This document shows positions 30,390-40,136 of a stretch of 64,000 bases of DNA, piece after piece (the stretch's first letter is position 1; every line of letters begins with the position of its first letter). Both the position numbers and the translations under genes were made by a program. This DNA is from Ensifer sp. USDA 6670 (GTDB taxonomy: Bacteria > Pseudomonadota > Alphaproteobacteria > Rhizobiales > Rhizobiaceae), in the NCBI GenBank assembly GCA_000421085.1, contig ATWE01000004.1:1-64000 (forward strand), read 5' to 3'. The notes beneath the pieces were generated by a model, which did no database searches, had not been told where the DNA came from, and saw nothing but the letters and a program-made list of their open reading frames with translations.

Positions 30390-30415
30390 CGGCTCCGGGG
30401 ACGGGGGCCGTTTTC
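30390..30415 (+). terminator. Candidate terminator after aglK
   Basis: A 7-bp stem with one G-U pair (30390-30396 with 30404-30410) is followed by TTTTC. It would end the agl operon before the PilZ-like gene. Confidence 0.6.
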
Positions 30416-30489
30416 GGCATGCAGCCCTGAACTCTCTGTTAAATTTCATGGGTTAGCGTCGTCGCAGTGGAATGCGAAAGGCGAGTTCG

Positions 30490-30900
30490 ATGAGCAGTGC
30501 AGCCCCCGTGATCAACCGGCACTTTCTCAACAAGGAAGAGTCATTCATGTACGATCGGGAGGCGAATTTCCCGATGGAGGACACGCGCAACGAGGCGCGG
30601 ATCGAATTCACCGAAAAGGGTATGCAGCATCTGTCGTCGCGCCGCTGCGAGATCATCAAGCTTTCCAGGAGCAGCGCGCTGATCGGCATTGTGACCCAGT
30701 TCCAGCTGCCGCAGAATTTCTATCTCGACATACCGAGCGCCCGCATCCCCCTGATCGGCTGCCTCCTGAGGCGAGTCCACGCCAACAACATCATCGAGGC
30801 GCGCTTCCTGCGGCTCCTGAGCGAGCGGGACCTCAACCGGATCTTCGTCTACAGCACCCATCCGAACCATCGGAACCGCACGCTCGACATCTATCGCTGA
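30490..30900 (+). CDS. PilZ-like small protein (uncharacterised)
   Basis: A 136-residue soluble protein. The region about 30-115 ([20 protein letters not shown], then [20 protein letters not shown]) has the strand pattern and basic residues of rhizobial PilZ-like proteins, but the canonical RxxxR and D/NxSxxG pair of c-di-GMP binders is not evident, so ligand binding is doubtful. Start 30490 has AAAGGCGAG upstream; ATG 30472 and ATG 30547 in the same frame are alternatives. It is convergent with edd. Confidence 0.65.
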   Translation: MSSAAPVINRHFLNKEESFMYDREANFPMEDTRNEARIEFTEKGMQHLSSRRCEIIKLSRSSALIGIVTQFQLPQNFYLDIPSARIPLIGCLLRRVHANNIIEARFLRLLSERDLNRIFVYSTHPNHRNRTLDIYR

Positions 30901-30992
30901 GAATGACGCGGCCGTCCGCTGGCGATGCTCGATGTGGTTGGCACGCCAGAGGGGGCGTTTGGCCGCGACAAGCCGATCGGACTGATCCTTGC

Positions 30993-32813
30993 CTAATGGA
31001 ACAGCACGCTTCCGCCACGGTCGGCCGCACCGGCGATCTGTCTGAACGGAGCGAAGAGCTCGCGGCCCATGCCGAACTCGTTGTCGGAGAGGTCGATATG
31101 CGCGGGCACGCGCGTCTTCAGCGCGATGTCCTCGACGAGCACCTCGACCTTGCCGTTGATCGCGTCGATGCGGACGATGTCGCCTTCCTGGATGCGTGCG
31201 ATCGGGCCGCCTTCCTTCGCTTCCGGTGTCACATGGATCGCTGCCGGAACCTTGCCGGATGCGCCCGACATGCGCCCGTCGGTGAGGATCGCGACTTTCT
31301 GGCCGCGATCCTGCAGGATGCCGAGCACCGTCGTCAGCTTGTGCAGTTCTGGCATGCCGTTGGCCTTCGGCCCCTGAAAGCGCACGACGGCCACGAAATC
31401 GCCTTCGAGCCTTCCCGCCTTGAAGGCGGCGTTGAGTTCCGCCTGATCGTTGAAGATCTTGGCCGGCGCTTCGATGACGTGGCTCTCCGGCTTGACGGCG
31501 GAGATCTTGATGACCGCCTTGCCGATATTGCCGCTCAGCATCTTGAGGCCGCCGGTGTGCTGGAACGGGCGGTCGACGGTCGCGAGCACCTTCGGGTCGG
31601 CGCTCGTCTCCGGCGCAGGCTCGCGCTTGACGCTGCCGTTCTCGCCGAGCTTCACGTCGATCGCATAGGCGCTCAGCCCCTGCCCGTAGACGGTGCGGAC
31701 GTCGTCGTGCAGCAAGCCTTTCCTGAGGAGTTGGGCGATCAGGAAGCCCATGCCGCCTGCCGCGTGGAAATGGTTCACGTCGGCGAGCCCGTTCGGATAG
31801 ACGCGCGCGAGCAGCGGCACGAGATCGGAAAGCTCCGAAATGTCCTGCCAGGTAAGCACGATGCCCGCGGCGCGCGCCATCGCGACGAGATGCATCGTGT
31901 GGTTCGTGGAGCCGCCGGTCGCATGCAGGCCGACGACGCCGTTGACGATCGACCGTTCGTCGATCATCTCGCCGGCGGGCGTGAATTCGTTGCCGAGCGC
32001 GGTGATCGCAAGCGCCCGCTTCGTCGCTTCCCTGGTCAGCGCGTCGCGAAGCGGCGTGCCGGGATTGATGAAGGAGGCGCCGGGCAGGTGGAAGCCCATG
32101 ATCTCCATCAGCATCTGGTTGGAATTGGCGGTGCCGTAGAAGGTACAGGTGCCGGGGCCGTGATAGGACTTGGATTCCGCCTCCAGGAGCTCGTCGCGGC
32201 CGACCTTGCCTTCGGCGAAGAGTTGCCGAACCTTGGCCTTCTCGTCGTTCGGCAGGCCCGTGGTCATCGGTCCGGCGGGGATGAAGACCGCGGGCAGATG
32301 GCCGAAGGTCAGCGCCGCGATCGCGAGTCCGGGCACGATCTTGTCGCAGACGCCGAGATAGACGGCCGCGTCGAACATGTTGTGCGACAGGCCGATGCCG
32401 GCCGCCATGGCGATGACATCGCGCGAGAAGAGCGACAGCTCCATGCCGGGCTGTCCCTGGGTTACGCCGTCGCACATTGCCGGAACGCCGCCGGCGACCT
32501 GAGCGACGCCGCCCGCCTCGTGCGCGGCCTCCCGGATCAGCGCCGGATAGGTTTCGAAAGGCTGATGCGCCGAGAGCATGTCGTTGTAGGAGGTGATGAT
32601 GCCGAGATTGGGAACGCGGTCGCCGGCAAGCGCCACCTTCTCGGCGGGCGAACAGACCGCAAACCCATGCGCAAGATTTCCGCAGCCGAGAACGGTCCGG
32701 TGCGGTCCGTTCGTCGCAGCGCTGCGGACGCGATCGAGATAGGGCTCCCGGTGGGGCTTCGAGCGTTCGACGATGCGGGCGGTGATGGCGGCTATGCGGG
32801 AATCGGCGGACAT
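30993..32813 (-). CDS. edd: 6-phosphogluconate dehydratase Edd
   Basis: A 606-residue [4Fe-4S] dehydratase of the IlvD/Edd family that makes KDPG in the Entner-Doudoroff pathway. Motifs [19 protein letters not shown] and [18 protein letters not shown] are the two family signatures; cysteines in CDGV, GVCDK and GTCTF are candidates for the cluster. It is the last gene of the zwf-pgl-edd operon; eda is not in the window. A small perfect hairpin (32830-32845) lies in the 90-base gap after pgl. Confidence 0.97.
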   Translation of the reverse strand: MSADSRIAAITARIVERSKPHREPYLDRVRSAATNGPHRTVLGCGNLAHGFAVCSPAEKVALAGDRVPNLGIITSYNDMLSAHQPFETYPALIREAAHEAGGVAQVAGGVPAMCDGVTQGQPGMELSLFSRDVIAMAAGIGLSHNMFDAAVYLGVCDKIVPGLAIAALTFGHLPAVFIPAGPMTTGLPNDEKAKVRQLFAEGKVGRDELLEAESKSYHGPGTCTFYGTANSNQMLMEIMGFHLPGASFINPGTPLRDALTREATKRALAITALGNEFTPAGEMIDERSIVNGVVGLHATGGSTNHTMHLVAMARAAGIVLTWQDISELSDLVPLLARVYPNGLADVNHFHAAGGMGFLIAQLLRKGLLHDDVRTVYGQGLSAYAIDVKLGENGSVKREPAPETSADPKVLATVDRPFQHTGGLKMLSGNIGKAVIKISAVKPESHVIEAPAKIFNDQAELNAAFKAGRLEGDFVAVVRFQGPKANGMPELHKLTTVLGILQDRGQKVAILTDGRMSGASGKVPAAIHVTPEAKEGGPIARIQEGDIVRIDAINGKVEVLVEDIALKTRVPAHIDLSDNEFGMGRELFAPFRQIAGAADRGGSVLFH

Positions 32814-32903
32814 GACACATCCTCTTCCGGAGTCTTACGACTCCTCTTTTTCATCGATCATCGGCTTTGAGCGCCACAGCGTTGCGGCGCTTTCCGGGTC
32901 CCC

Positions 32904-33602
32904 TCAGGGCGCCCAGTATATCTGCAGCGGCGATGTGGCCCGCCGAAGCACGGCCCGGATGGGCATCTCTGCCTCGTCACCGGGCGCCTCGGCCTGGGCA
33001 AGCACCTCTTTCTTGCCGCTGCCTTCGATATGCAGCACCAGACAGCCGGCATCCTGCAGGCTGGAGAAGGTGAAGGTGAGGCGGGGTTCGCCCGCGCCTT
33101 CCGCTTCCATGGTGATCACGCCGCGCGGCGTCGTGGGGTCGAGCGCCTCCTCAAGGCGCGTCCCTCCGGGAAAGAACGAGGCCGTATGCCCGTCCGTTCC
33201 CATGCCGAGCACCACGACATCGAAAGGCGCGCCGAGGCTTGTCGTCCTCTCGCTCGCGATCGCCGCGGCCGCTTCCGCAGTCTCGGCCGCGTGATAGAGC
33301 GGAACGAAACGCGCCTGTGCAGCCCCGTCCTTGAGCAGGTTGTCGGCAACCAGACGATGGTTGGAGCGCTCGTTTTCCGGCGGCACGAAGCGCTCGTCGA
33401 CGAGGGTTACCGTCACTTTCGACCAATCGAGCTCGCGACGCGACAGCGACCGGAAAAAGGCCTTAGGGGTCGAGCCGCCCGATACCGCGAGGCTTGCCGT
33501 GCCTCTCGCAGCGATCGCAGCGGCGAGCCTAGCACCGACGTCATCCGCGAGGGTCTCGGCCAGTGTGGACGGATTTTCGAAAATGTGCATGTTCGCGCTC
33601 AT
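32904..33602 (-). CDS. pgl: 6-phosphogluconolactonase Pgl
   Basis: A 232-residue DevB/Pgl-type lactonase (SLAVSGGSTPKAFFRSLSRR at about 32-51; VTLVDERFVPPENERSN; VVLGMGTDGHTASFFPG). It hydrolyses 6-phosphogluconolactone made by Zwf. The start is ATG 33602, 8 bases after the zwf stop; upstream in-frame codons lie inside zwf. Confidence 0.96.
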   Translation of the reverse strand: MSANMHIFENPSTLAETLADDVGARLAAAIAARGTASLAVSGGSTPKAFFRSLSRRELDWSKVTVTLVDERFVPPENERSNHRLVADNLLKDGAAQARFVPLYHAAETAEAAAAIASERTTSLGAPFDVVVLGMGTDGHTASFFPGGTRLEEALDPTTPRGVITMEAEGAGEPRLTFTFSSLQDAGCLVLHIEGSGKKEVLAQAEAPGDEAEMPIRAVLRRATSPLQIYWAP

Positions 33603-33610
33603 GATCGGCC

Positions 33611-35086
33611 CTAGATCGCATCGTTCCAAGTGCGGCCGTCGCGCTCGATCAGCGCGATCGATTGGCTCGGGCCCCAGGTTCCGGCGGTATAGCCCTGCAC
33701 CTGCTGACCGGTTGCTTCCCAGGCCTTGAGAATCGGGTCGATCCATTGCCAGGCCGCTTCCACTTCGTCGCGGCGCACGAACAGTGTCTGGTTGTTGCGG
33801 ATGACGTCGAGCAGCAGGCGTTCATAGGCATCGGCATTGCGAACCGCGAAGGCCTCGGCGAAGCTCATGTCGAGGGGCACGTTCCTCAGCCGCATGCCGC
33901 CCGGTCCGGGATCCTTGATCATCAGCGACTGCTTGACGCCTTCATTCGGCTGCAGGCGGATCATCAGCTGGTTGGCCGAAATGCGGCCCGCGCTCTGATC
34001 GAAGATCGAGTGCGGGATCTGCTTGAAGGTGATGACGATCTCCGACATGCGGCCCGCCATGCGCTTTCCGGTACGCAGATAGAAGGGCACGCCTGCCCAG
34101 CGCCAATTGCTGATCTCGGCCTTGATCGCGACGAAGGTTTCCGTGTTGGAAACGCCTCCTTCGAGCTCTTCGAGATAGCCCTTGACCGGTCCTCCGGATG
34201 ATGCGCCGGCGCGGTACTGGCCGCGGACCGTCACCTGCTCGACATTGGAGGCGGTGATCGGCTTCAGCGCGCGAAGCACCTTGAGCTTCTCGTCGCGCAC
34301 GGCCTCCGCGTCCATCGACGTCGGCGCCTCCATGGCGACGAAACAGAGGAGCTGGAGGATATGGTTCTGCACCATGTCGCGCAGCGCGCCCGCCTTGTCG
34401 TAGTAACCTGCGCGATTCTCGAGCCCGACGGCTTCGGAAACGGTGATCTGCACGTGGTCGATGTGGGCGGAATTCCACAATGGCTCGTACAATGCGTTGG
34501 CAAAGCGCAGCGCCATCAGATTCTGCACCGTCTCCTTGCCGAGATAGTGGTCGATGCGGAAAATCTGCTCTTCGCGGAAGACCTTGCCGATCGTGTCGTT
34601 GAGCTCCGTCGCGGAAGCGAGGTCGCGGCCGATCGGCTTCTCGACGACGATGCGGGTGTTCCTGGTGATAAGCTTGTGATCGCGGATCTTTTCGGAAATG
34701 TCGCTGAATATCGCCGGGCCGACGGCGAGATAGAAGGCACGGGTGCGATCCTTGCCCTCGTCCAGGAGCTTCTTCAGATCGTCCCAGCCCTGCTCGGACT
34801 TTGCGTCGACGGAGACGTAATAGAGACGCGAGGTGAATTTCTCGACTTCCGCCTCGTTGAACTCCCCGGACTTCAGGTGTTCTTTCAGGGCGTCGCTCGC
34901 GAACTGGCGGTATTCGTCATGGGAAAGGCTCGCGCGCGAGGCGCCTATGATCCGCGTCGGCTCCGTGAACTGGCCTTCCATCTGACGGTGGTAGAGTGCC
35001 GGCAGCAGCTTGCGCTCCGCAAGATCGCCGGTGCCCCCGAACACCACATAGTCAAACGGTTCGACGGGAATGATCTGGCTGCTCAT
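33611..35086 (-). CDS. zwf: Glucose-6-phosphate 1-dehydrogenase Zwf
   Basis: A 491-residue NADP enzyme. The N-terminal dinucleotide site is VVFGGTGDLAERKLLPALY (about 14-32), and the substrate/catalytic motif RIDHYLGKETVQNLMALRF (about 177-195) holds the active-site His. First gene of zwf-pgl-edd. The 195-base upstream region holds an AT-rich palindrome AATCGATT (35128-35135) within its likely promoter. Confidence 0.97.
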   Translation of the reverse strand: MSSQIIPVEPFDYVVFGGTGDLAERKLLPALYHRQMEGQFTEPTRIIGASRASLSHDEYRQFASDALKEHLKSGEFNEAEVEKFTSRLYYVSVDAKSEQGWDDLKKLLDEGKDRTRAFYLAVGPAIFSDISEKIRDHKLITRNTRIVVEKPIGRDLASATELNDTIGKVFREEQIFRIDHYLGKETVQNLMALRFANALYEPLWNSAHIDHVQITVSEAVGLENRAGYYDKAGALRDMVQNHILQLLCFVAMEAPTSMDAEAVRDEKLKVLRALKPITASNVEQVTVRGQYRAGASSGGPVKGYLEELEGGVSNTETFVAIKAEISNWRWAGVPFYLRTGKRMAGRMSEIVITFKQIPHSIFDQSAGRISANQLMIRLQPNEGVKQSLMIKDPGPGGMRLRNVPLDMSFAEAFAVRNADAYERLLLDVIRNNQTLFVRRDEVEAAWQWIDPILKAWEATGQQVQGYTAGTWGPSQSIALIERDGRTWNDAI

Positions 35087-35281
35087 GGGATGTCTCGATC
35101 TCGTTGAGGTCTGGGCTGGTATAATCTAATCGATTTAAAATGGCTAGGGTGCACCGCAACAAAATGGGTGGCCGCTCGGCTGCCGACACACCGTTGCTTA
35201 TATCATTACCGCCCGGGGAACAGAAATATGCAGCATTTCAAGGACTTTGCGCCACCGTCAGCAACAGGGACGGTCTTTCCC

Positions 35282-36568
35282 TTAGAACCGGTCGCGCAGT
35301 GCGTACCAGCTGAGCGCCAGGAACAGGAGTGCCGAGCGGAACCGCGTCCCGCCGGGAAAAGCCGGTATTTTGAGCTGCTTCAGCAGGTCGAGCTCGGTAG
35401 GCTTGCCGAGCGCGAGCTCGGCATAGAGCTTGCCGCAATAATTGGCGAGCATGACGCCATGGCCGGAATAACCGCCGATCGTGGTGACGCCCGGCATGAC
35501 CTCGCGGCAGAAGGGTTGCCGTGGCATGGTGATGCCGACCGAGCCGCCCCAGGCATGGGTGATCTCGATATCGGTGAGATCAGGGTAGATTTCGCAGATC
35601 TGCCGGCGTATGTGCGCCGAAATGTCGCGCGGATTGTCGGCAGTATAGGCCTCGCGCCCGCCGAAGAGCAGCCGCCCGTCCTTTGATTTGCGGAAATAGC
35701 GTACGACGAAGCGCGAATCGTCGACCGATTCGCCGCCGGGCAGAATCTCGGGATGGTCGTGCAGCACCGTCGTCGCGCCGATGAAGGAGCGGATCGGCAT
35801 GACGTGGCTCGCGGTCACCGGCTCGAGATTGCCGATATAGCCATTGCAGGCGATGAGCGCCCGGTCGGCCATGATCGTGCCGCTTGTCGTCTCGATGACG
35901 ACCGCACTACCCTTCTTCTCGATCTTGAGCGCCTTCGTCCCTTCGTAGAGATTGGCGCCGGCGAGCGCCGCCTGTCTGACGAGCCCCACAACCAGCTTCA
36001 TCGGGTGGATGTGGCCGGTCCCGGTGTCGCGGATACCGAAGTGGTAATGGCTGGAGCCGAGCCGGCTTACGGTTTCCTCGCGATCCATGAAAGAAAGGTG
36101 CGGATAGCCGTACCGCCCGGTCATCGCCTCGACGTGGTTGCGATAGTCCCTTTCGAGGCTTGCCTTGTGGCCAACCGAGAGCTGGCCCGGCATGAATTCG
36201 ATGTCGATCGCGTGCTCTTCGGCAAATCCCAGGACATAGCGCTTGGCATTTTCGGCCATATCGAAGAGCCGTTGCGCCCATTCGCGGCCGAGCACCTCCT
36301 CCGTTTCGTCCGCCCAGACACGTTGACCGGTGCCGAACTGTCCGCCGTTGCGGCCCGAGGCGCCGTCGCCGAAACGGCAGGCGTCGATAAGGGTGACGTC
36401 CGTACCGCTCCGGGCGAGATTGCAGGCGGCCTGCAGGCCGGTGTAGCCGCCCCCGATAATGGCGACGTCGGCCTTGCGGGATCCCGGCATGACCGGGAAG
36501 CCGGGCCGCTCGGGAATAGTCGCCTCGTACCAGGAATAGCCGGGCGAGATCGGGCTTTGCCAGGTCAT
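35282..36568 (-). CDS. puuB: FAD-dependent oxidoreductase, gamma-glutamylputrescine oxidase-like
   Basis: A 428-residue DAO-family flavoprotein. The FAD-binding Rossmann motif is VAIIGGGYTGLQAACNLA (about 35-52), with GASGRNGGQFGTGQR and the C-terminal GYSGHGVMLANYCGKL segment typical of PuuB/OrdL. It lies 16 bases after a glutamine-synthetase-like gene, the PuuA-PuuB pairing of putrescine catabolism. Substrate is inferred from that pairing. Confidence 0.85.
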   Translation of the reverse strand: MTWQSPISPGYSWYEATIPERPGFPVMPGSRKADVAIIGGGYTGLQAACNLARSGTDVTLIDACRFGDGASGRNGGQFGTGQRVWADETEEVLGREWAQRLFDMAENAKRYVLGFAEEHAIDIEFMPGQLSVGHKASLERDYRNHVEAMTGRYGYPHLSFMDREETVSRLGSSHYHFGIRDTGTGHIHPMKLVVGLVRQAALAGANLYEGTKALKIEKKGSAVVIETTSGTIMADRALIACNGYIGNLEPVTASHVMPIRSFIGATTVLHDHPEILPGGESVDDSRFVVRYFRKSKDGRLLFGGREAYTADNPRDISAHIRRQICEIYPDLTDIEITHAWGGSVGITMPRQPFCREVMPGVTTIGGYSGHGVMLANYCGKLYAELALGKPTELDLLKQLKIPAFPGGTRFRSALLFLALSWYALRDRF

Positions 36569-36584
36569 GGAAACCTATTCCGGG

Positions 36585-38021
36585 TCAGACATTCAGGAGC
36601 AGGAACTCGCGTTCCCACGGGCTGATGACCTGCATGAAGGTTTCGAACTCGCCCCGCTTCACGCCCGCATAGATGGCGATGAACTCGGCGCTGAAGACCT
36701 CCGCCAGCGCGGGAGCCGATTCGAGCAGCGAAACCGCCTCGAGAAGCCCTCGCGGCAGTTCGATTTCGCCCTCATTGGCGGTGTGTTCCGTGGGCGGTGT
36801 CGCCTGCAGGCCCTCGATGATGCCGAGATAGCCGCAGCCGAGGGACGCCGCGAGAGCCAGGTAGGGGTTCGCATCGGAACTCGGCAGGCGGTTCTCGATG
36901 CGGCGGGCGACCGGGTCGGAGACAGGGATACGGAACGCCGTGGTCCGGTTGTCATAGCCCCAGGCGGTGTTGACCGGCGCCGACATGTCCGGCGTGAGGC
37001 GGCGATAGGAATTCACATAGGGCGCCATCATCGACAACGTCCGCGGCACGTAAAGCTGCATGCCGCCTATGAAAGAGAAGAAGGCCTGGGAGGGCGAGCC
37101 GTCGGGATTGGAGAAGATGTTGCGGCCGGTCTCGATGTCGATCACCGATTGGTGGATATGCATGGCGGAGCCGGGCTGGCCCTGCATGGGCTTGGCCATG
37201 AATGTCGCATAGATTCCGTGCTTCAGCGCCGCTTCGCGGATGGTCCGCTTGAACAGGAAGACCTGGTCGGCAAGCTCGATCGGATCGCCGTGCCTGAGGT
37301 TGATCTCAAGCTGGGCCGGCCCCTCTTCGTGGATCAGCGTATCGATCTCGAGGCCTTGTTTTTCGGAAAAATGGTAGATGTCGTCGATGAGTTCGTCGAA
37401 CTCGTTGATGCCGGCAATCGAATAGCCCTGACCGCCGAGAATCGAGCGGCCGGACCGGCCCTTCGGCGGTCGCAGCGGATAATCGGGATCGTCGTTCTGA
37501 GCGACGAGATAGAATTCGATCTCCGGTGCGACCACCGGTTTCCAGCCCTTCTGCCGATAGAGCTCGATAACGCGCTTCAGCACATTGCGCGGGGTATAGC
37601 TGATCTGCTCGCCCTGGGAGCCGACGATGTCGCAGATGACCTGCGCCGTCGGGTCGCTTTCCCATGGAACGATGGAAAGGGTGGACAGGTCCGGAACGAG
37701 CTTGATGTCGCTGTCGCGGGAATCATAGCGGAATTGCCCGGTCTCCTCCGGATATTCACCGGAAATCGTGTGCCGGTAGATCGCCGAGGGCAAGGCAAGC
37801 GAGGTATTGGACGTGAACTTGGACGTCGGCATCATCTTGCCGCGCGCGACACCAGCAAGATCCGGCGTGATGCACTCTATATCTTCGATGCCGCGGATCT
37901 TGAGCCAGTCGACCGCTTCGGTCCAGGTCTTCACGCCACGGGCGGCATGCAGGGCGAGGGGTATCTTCGAACTCTTGCTGACCTTTGCTGTCTCTTGGGC
38001 AACACTTCTCTTGGAAGACAT
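36585..38021 (-). CDS. puuA: Gamma-glutamylputrescine synthetase-like (GS family)
   Basis: A 478-residue protein of the glutamine synthetase fold: metal-site region EIEFYLV (about 170), EEGPAQLEINLRHGD, and the ATP/NH3 site QGQPGSAMHIHQSV. It is longer at the N terminus than GlnA and lacks the adenylylation Tyr context. Neighbouring a PuuB-like oxidase, it likely ligates glutamate to putrescine or another amine; strict substrate is unproved. Confidence 0.85.
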   Translation of the reverse strand: MSSKRSVAQETAKVSKSSKIPLALHAARGVKTWTEAVDWLKIRGIEDIECITPDLAGVARGKMMPTSKFTSNTSLALPSAIYRHTISGEYPEETGQFRYDSRDSDIKLVPDLSTLSIVPWESDPTAQVICDIVGSQGEQISYTPRNVLKRVIELYRQKGWKPVVAPEIEFYLVAQNDDPDYPLRPPKGRSGRSILGGQGYSIAGINEFDELIDDIYHFSEKQGLEIDTLIHEEGPAQLEINLRHGDPIELADQVFLFKRTIREAALKHGIYATFMAKPMQGQPGSAMHIHQSVIDIETGRNIFSNPDGSPSQAFFSFIGGMQLYVPRTLSMMAPYVNSYRRLTPDMSAPVNTAWGYDNRTTAFRIPVSDPVARRIENRLPSSDANPYLALAASLGCGYLGIIEGLQATPPTEHTANEGEIELPRGLLEAVSLLESAPALAEVFSAEFIAIYAGVKRGEFETFMQVISPWEREFLLLNV

Positions 38022-38145
38022 AAATCACCGGGTTTGGCTTCGGATAGCGCAATCATAGCCGCAGTTTGGCAATTAGCTAGATGCACGCGATTGACTTTCG
38101 CCCTGCTCGCCGGAAAGGAGGATGCGGAAACAGAAGGGAGCTTCC

Positions 38146-39330
38146 GTGGCGGAAAAGCAGGACGTGGTGATCATCGGGGCAGGCGCCGCCGGCATGATGT
38201 GCGCCATCGAGGCGGGCAAGCGCGGGCGCCGCGTGCTCGTCATCGACCACGCCAGGGCGCCCGGCGAGAAGATTCGCATCTCCGGCGGCGGCCGCTGCAA
38301 TTTTACCAACATCCATGCGTCCCCGAGGAATTTTCTCTCCGGCAACCCGCATTTCTGCAAGTCTGCGCTCGCCCGCTACCGGCCGCAGGACTTCGTCGCC
38401 CTGGTCGAGCGCCATGGCATCGGATGGCACGAGAAAACGCTCGGCCAGCTCTTCTGCGATCATTCGGCCAAGGACATCATCCGCATGCTGATGGCGGAGA
38501 TGAGGGAGGTGGGAGCGCAACTGAGGCTCGAAACCAGCATCGGGGAGGTTGACAGAACCGCCTCCGGCTTCCGTGTGACGACGAGCGCCGGCGCGGTCGA
38601 CGCCGCCTCGCTGGTCGTGGCGAGCGGCGGCAAGTCCATCCCGAAAATGGGAGCGACGGGTCTTGCCTATCGCATCGCCGAGCAGTTCGGCTTGCCCGTT
38701 GTCGAAACCAGGCCGGCACTGGTTCCCCTCACACTTGACCAGGCGCAGCTCGCAAAGCTCGGCGCGCTTGCCGGCGTCGCGGCCGATGCCGAAGCGCGGT
38801 TCGGGAAGGCCGCCTTCCGCGAAGCTGTCCTCATCACCCATCGCGGCTTGAGCGGACCGGCTATCCTGCAGATTTCATCCTATTGGTGTGAGGGTGAGGA
38901 GATCGTCCTCCGGCTGATGCCGGACATCGATATCGCCTCGATCCTCAAGGGAATGCGCCGGACGAACGGCCGCCAGGCAGTCCAGACGGCACTTGCGGAC
39001 ATCCTGCCGCGCCGGCTCGCGCAGTTCTTCGCCGATGAAGCGAAGCTGACGGGGCGTATGCTTGCCGATCTTTCCGACAAGGCGATCGACGCGCTTTCAA
39101 ACGCCATTCAGGCCTGGGCGGTCAAGCCGGCGGGATCGGAAGGCTACCGGACGGCCGAGGTCACGCTCGGCGGCGTCGACACGCGTGCGCTCGACTCCCG
39201 GACCATGCAGGCAAAAGAAGTCCCCGGCCTCTACTTCGTCGGCGAGTGTGTCGACGTGACCGGTTGGCTCGGAGGCTACAATTTCCAATGGGCCTGGGCG
39301 TCGGGCTTCGTCGCCGGTCAAGACGTGTAA
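38146..39330 (+). CDS. BaiN/HI0933-family flavoprotein
   Basis: A 394-residue FAD enzyme of the HI0933/YhiN family. The Rossmann motif is VVIIGAGAAGMMCAIEAGKR near the N terminus, with ISGGGRCNFTN (about 47-57), THRGLSGPAILQISSYW and the C-terminal GYNFQWAWASGFVAGQ. Physiological substrate is unknown. GTG 38146 with GGGAG 7 bases upstream is preferred; ATG 38122 is touched directly by its GGAGG and so is poorly spaced. Confidence 0.9.
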   Translation: MAEKQDVVIIGAGAAGMMCAIEAGKRGRRVLVIDHARAPGEKIRISGGGRCNFTNIHASPRNFLSGNPHFCKSALARYRPQDFVALVERHGIGWHEKTLGQLFCDHSAKDIIRMLMAEMREVGAQLRLETSIGEVDRTASGFRVTTSAGAVDAASLVVASGGKSIPKMGATGLAYRIAEQFGLPVVETRPALVPLTLDQAQLAKLGALAGVAADAEARFGKAAFREAVLITHRGLSGPAILQISSYWCEGEEIVLRLMPDIDIASILKGMRRTNGRQAVQTALADILPRRLAQFFADEAKLTGRMLADLSDKAIDALSNAIQAWAVKPAGSEGYRTAEVTLGGVDTRALDSRTMQAKEVPGLYFVGECVDVTGWLGGYNFQWAWASGFVAGQDV

Positions 39331-39616
39331 CCGTGCGGCAAAATTGGTGATTTGCTTCTTCAGCCATTCTTAAGGGAAATATAAGGGAAATTACTGAACC
39401 TGTTTATCATGGCGCGACAGCCGCGAAAGGCAGCGGAAGTCAACAAACGGAAACCACATTGTTTCCATTTCGGGGACTTTCTTCAGCCGCAGGATGGATG
39501 CACCATGATCGTAACGGCAAAGGCAGACCACCGGTCTTTGCCGGCAACTCGAAATGCTGCAGCGACCTTTGCGGCGCCCAAGACGCTCGGTGCTGCAGCG
39601 ACAAGGACAAGAGGCC
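39331..39616. other. Intergenic region before small membrane protein
   Basis: A 286-base stretch with a bulged hairpin at 39515-39543 and a hairpin formed by two copies of GCTGCAGC (39556-39563, 39592-39599). The second hairpin repeats the CAGCGACCTTTGCG segment of the aglE-aglF element. No gene is supported here. Confidence 0.5.
39555..39600. repeat. Copy of the CAGCGACCTTTGCG stem-loop
   Basis: TGCTGCAGCGACCTTTGCG closely matches the arm at 25308-25325 (GCTACAGCGACCTTTGCG), and both copies continue with an AAGACGC segment and a closing CGCTG/GCTGCAG arm. It is in the leader of the 46-residue gene. Confidence 0.6.
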
Positions 39617-39757
39617 ATGAACCAGCAACGCCGCCGTCCCCGTGCAATAGCCGTCGCCCGCGCAGAGAAGAGCCGCGGGCAGAACGAATTGGCGGCTTAC
39701 CTTGCAACGCTCACTCTGTTTGCCCTCACGGCCGTCGCTCTTTTTTCCTGGCTTTAG
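39617..39757 (+). CDS. Small membrane protein, 46 residues
   Basis: A short gene with an AAGAGG ribosome binding site directly upstream. The product has a basic N terminus (MNQQRRRPRAIAVARAEKSR) and one C-terminal membrane segment (LAAYLATLTLFALTAVALFS), a layout common in small membrane-anchored peptides. No known function. A long inverted repeat follows the stop. Confidence 0.65.
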   Translation: MNQQRRRPRAIAVARAEKSRGQNELAAYLATLTLFALTAVALFSWL

Positions 39758-39806
39758 AGCCCTCAGGGTTAAACAGAACTGGTTCCATTTAACCCTGAAG
39801 GGCTCT
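39756..39806 (+). terminator. Long stem-loop after the 46-residue gene
   Basis: Bases 39756-39773 pair with 39788-39806 over 18 base pairs with one bulge; loop of 14. No T run follows, so it may act as a transcript 3' end or be a dispersed palindrome. Confidence 0.5.
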
Positions 39807-40136
39807 AAGGCGTCGCTTCCGACGGGCCACGTCGGTGCGCCGGAGGACCCGGTATATCGCCCCCACGGGGCAAATTCCGCTTATGGAATTCTTAATCGTT
39901 TGAAATGATTATGGCGGGCAAATGAGCACCGCCAGGTCCTCGCCGCCAAGCCGGCTGCGCGGTCCCGCAATGACTGCTGGCGGGCTGGCGGCGTGCGCCG
40001 CATGACTTTCCGAAAAACATCAGCCTGTTTGCGCATCGGGTGGCGCCCGAGCGCCTTTGGTGCGTTCACCTGACGCGCCCCGGAGCGCTTCGAGCCATCG
40101 GGGAGGCGAACGCGCGCTGTAGCCAAGGTGTTTTCC
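39807..40136. other. Intergenic region upstream of the chemoreceptor
   Basis: About 330 bases with no supported gene. An AT-rich part at 39880-39912 is the likely promoter area; no exact -35/-10 pair could be fixed. Confidence 0.4.

Noticed and set aside
30903-32870. 655-codon open frame on the + strand opposite edd
   Set aside because: It is antisense to a complete Edd with all family motifs and has the composition of a shadow frame.
35128-35135. AATCGATT palindrome upstream of zwf as a HexR-type operator
   Set aside because: Only 8 bp and not a match to a known HexR consensus; too short to call.
36567-38552. 661-codon open frame on the + strand
   Set aside because: It runs antisense to puuA and then into the flavoprotein gene in another frame. 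Its translation is rich in Arg, Asp and His with no motif, a GC-frame shadow.
39409-39792. 127-codon frame on the + strand
   Set aside because: It overlaps the better-supported 46-residue gene in another frame, and no good ribosome binding site precedes its start.
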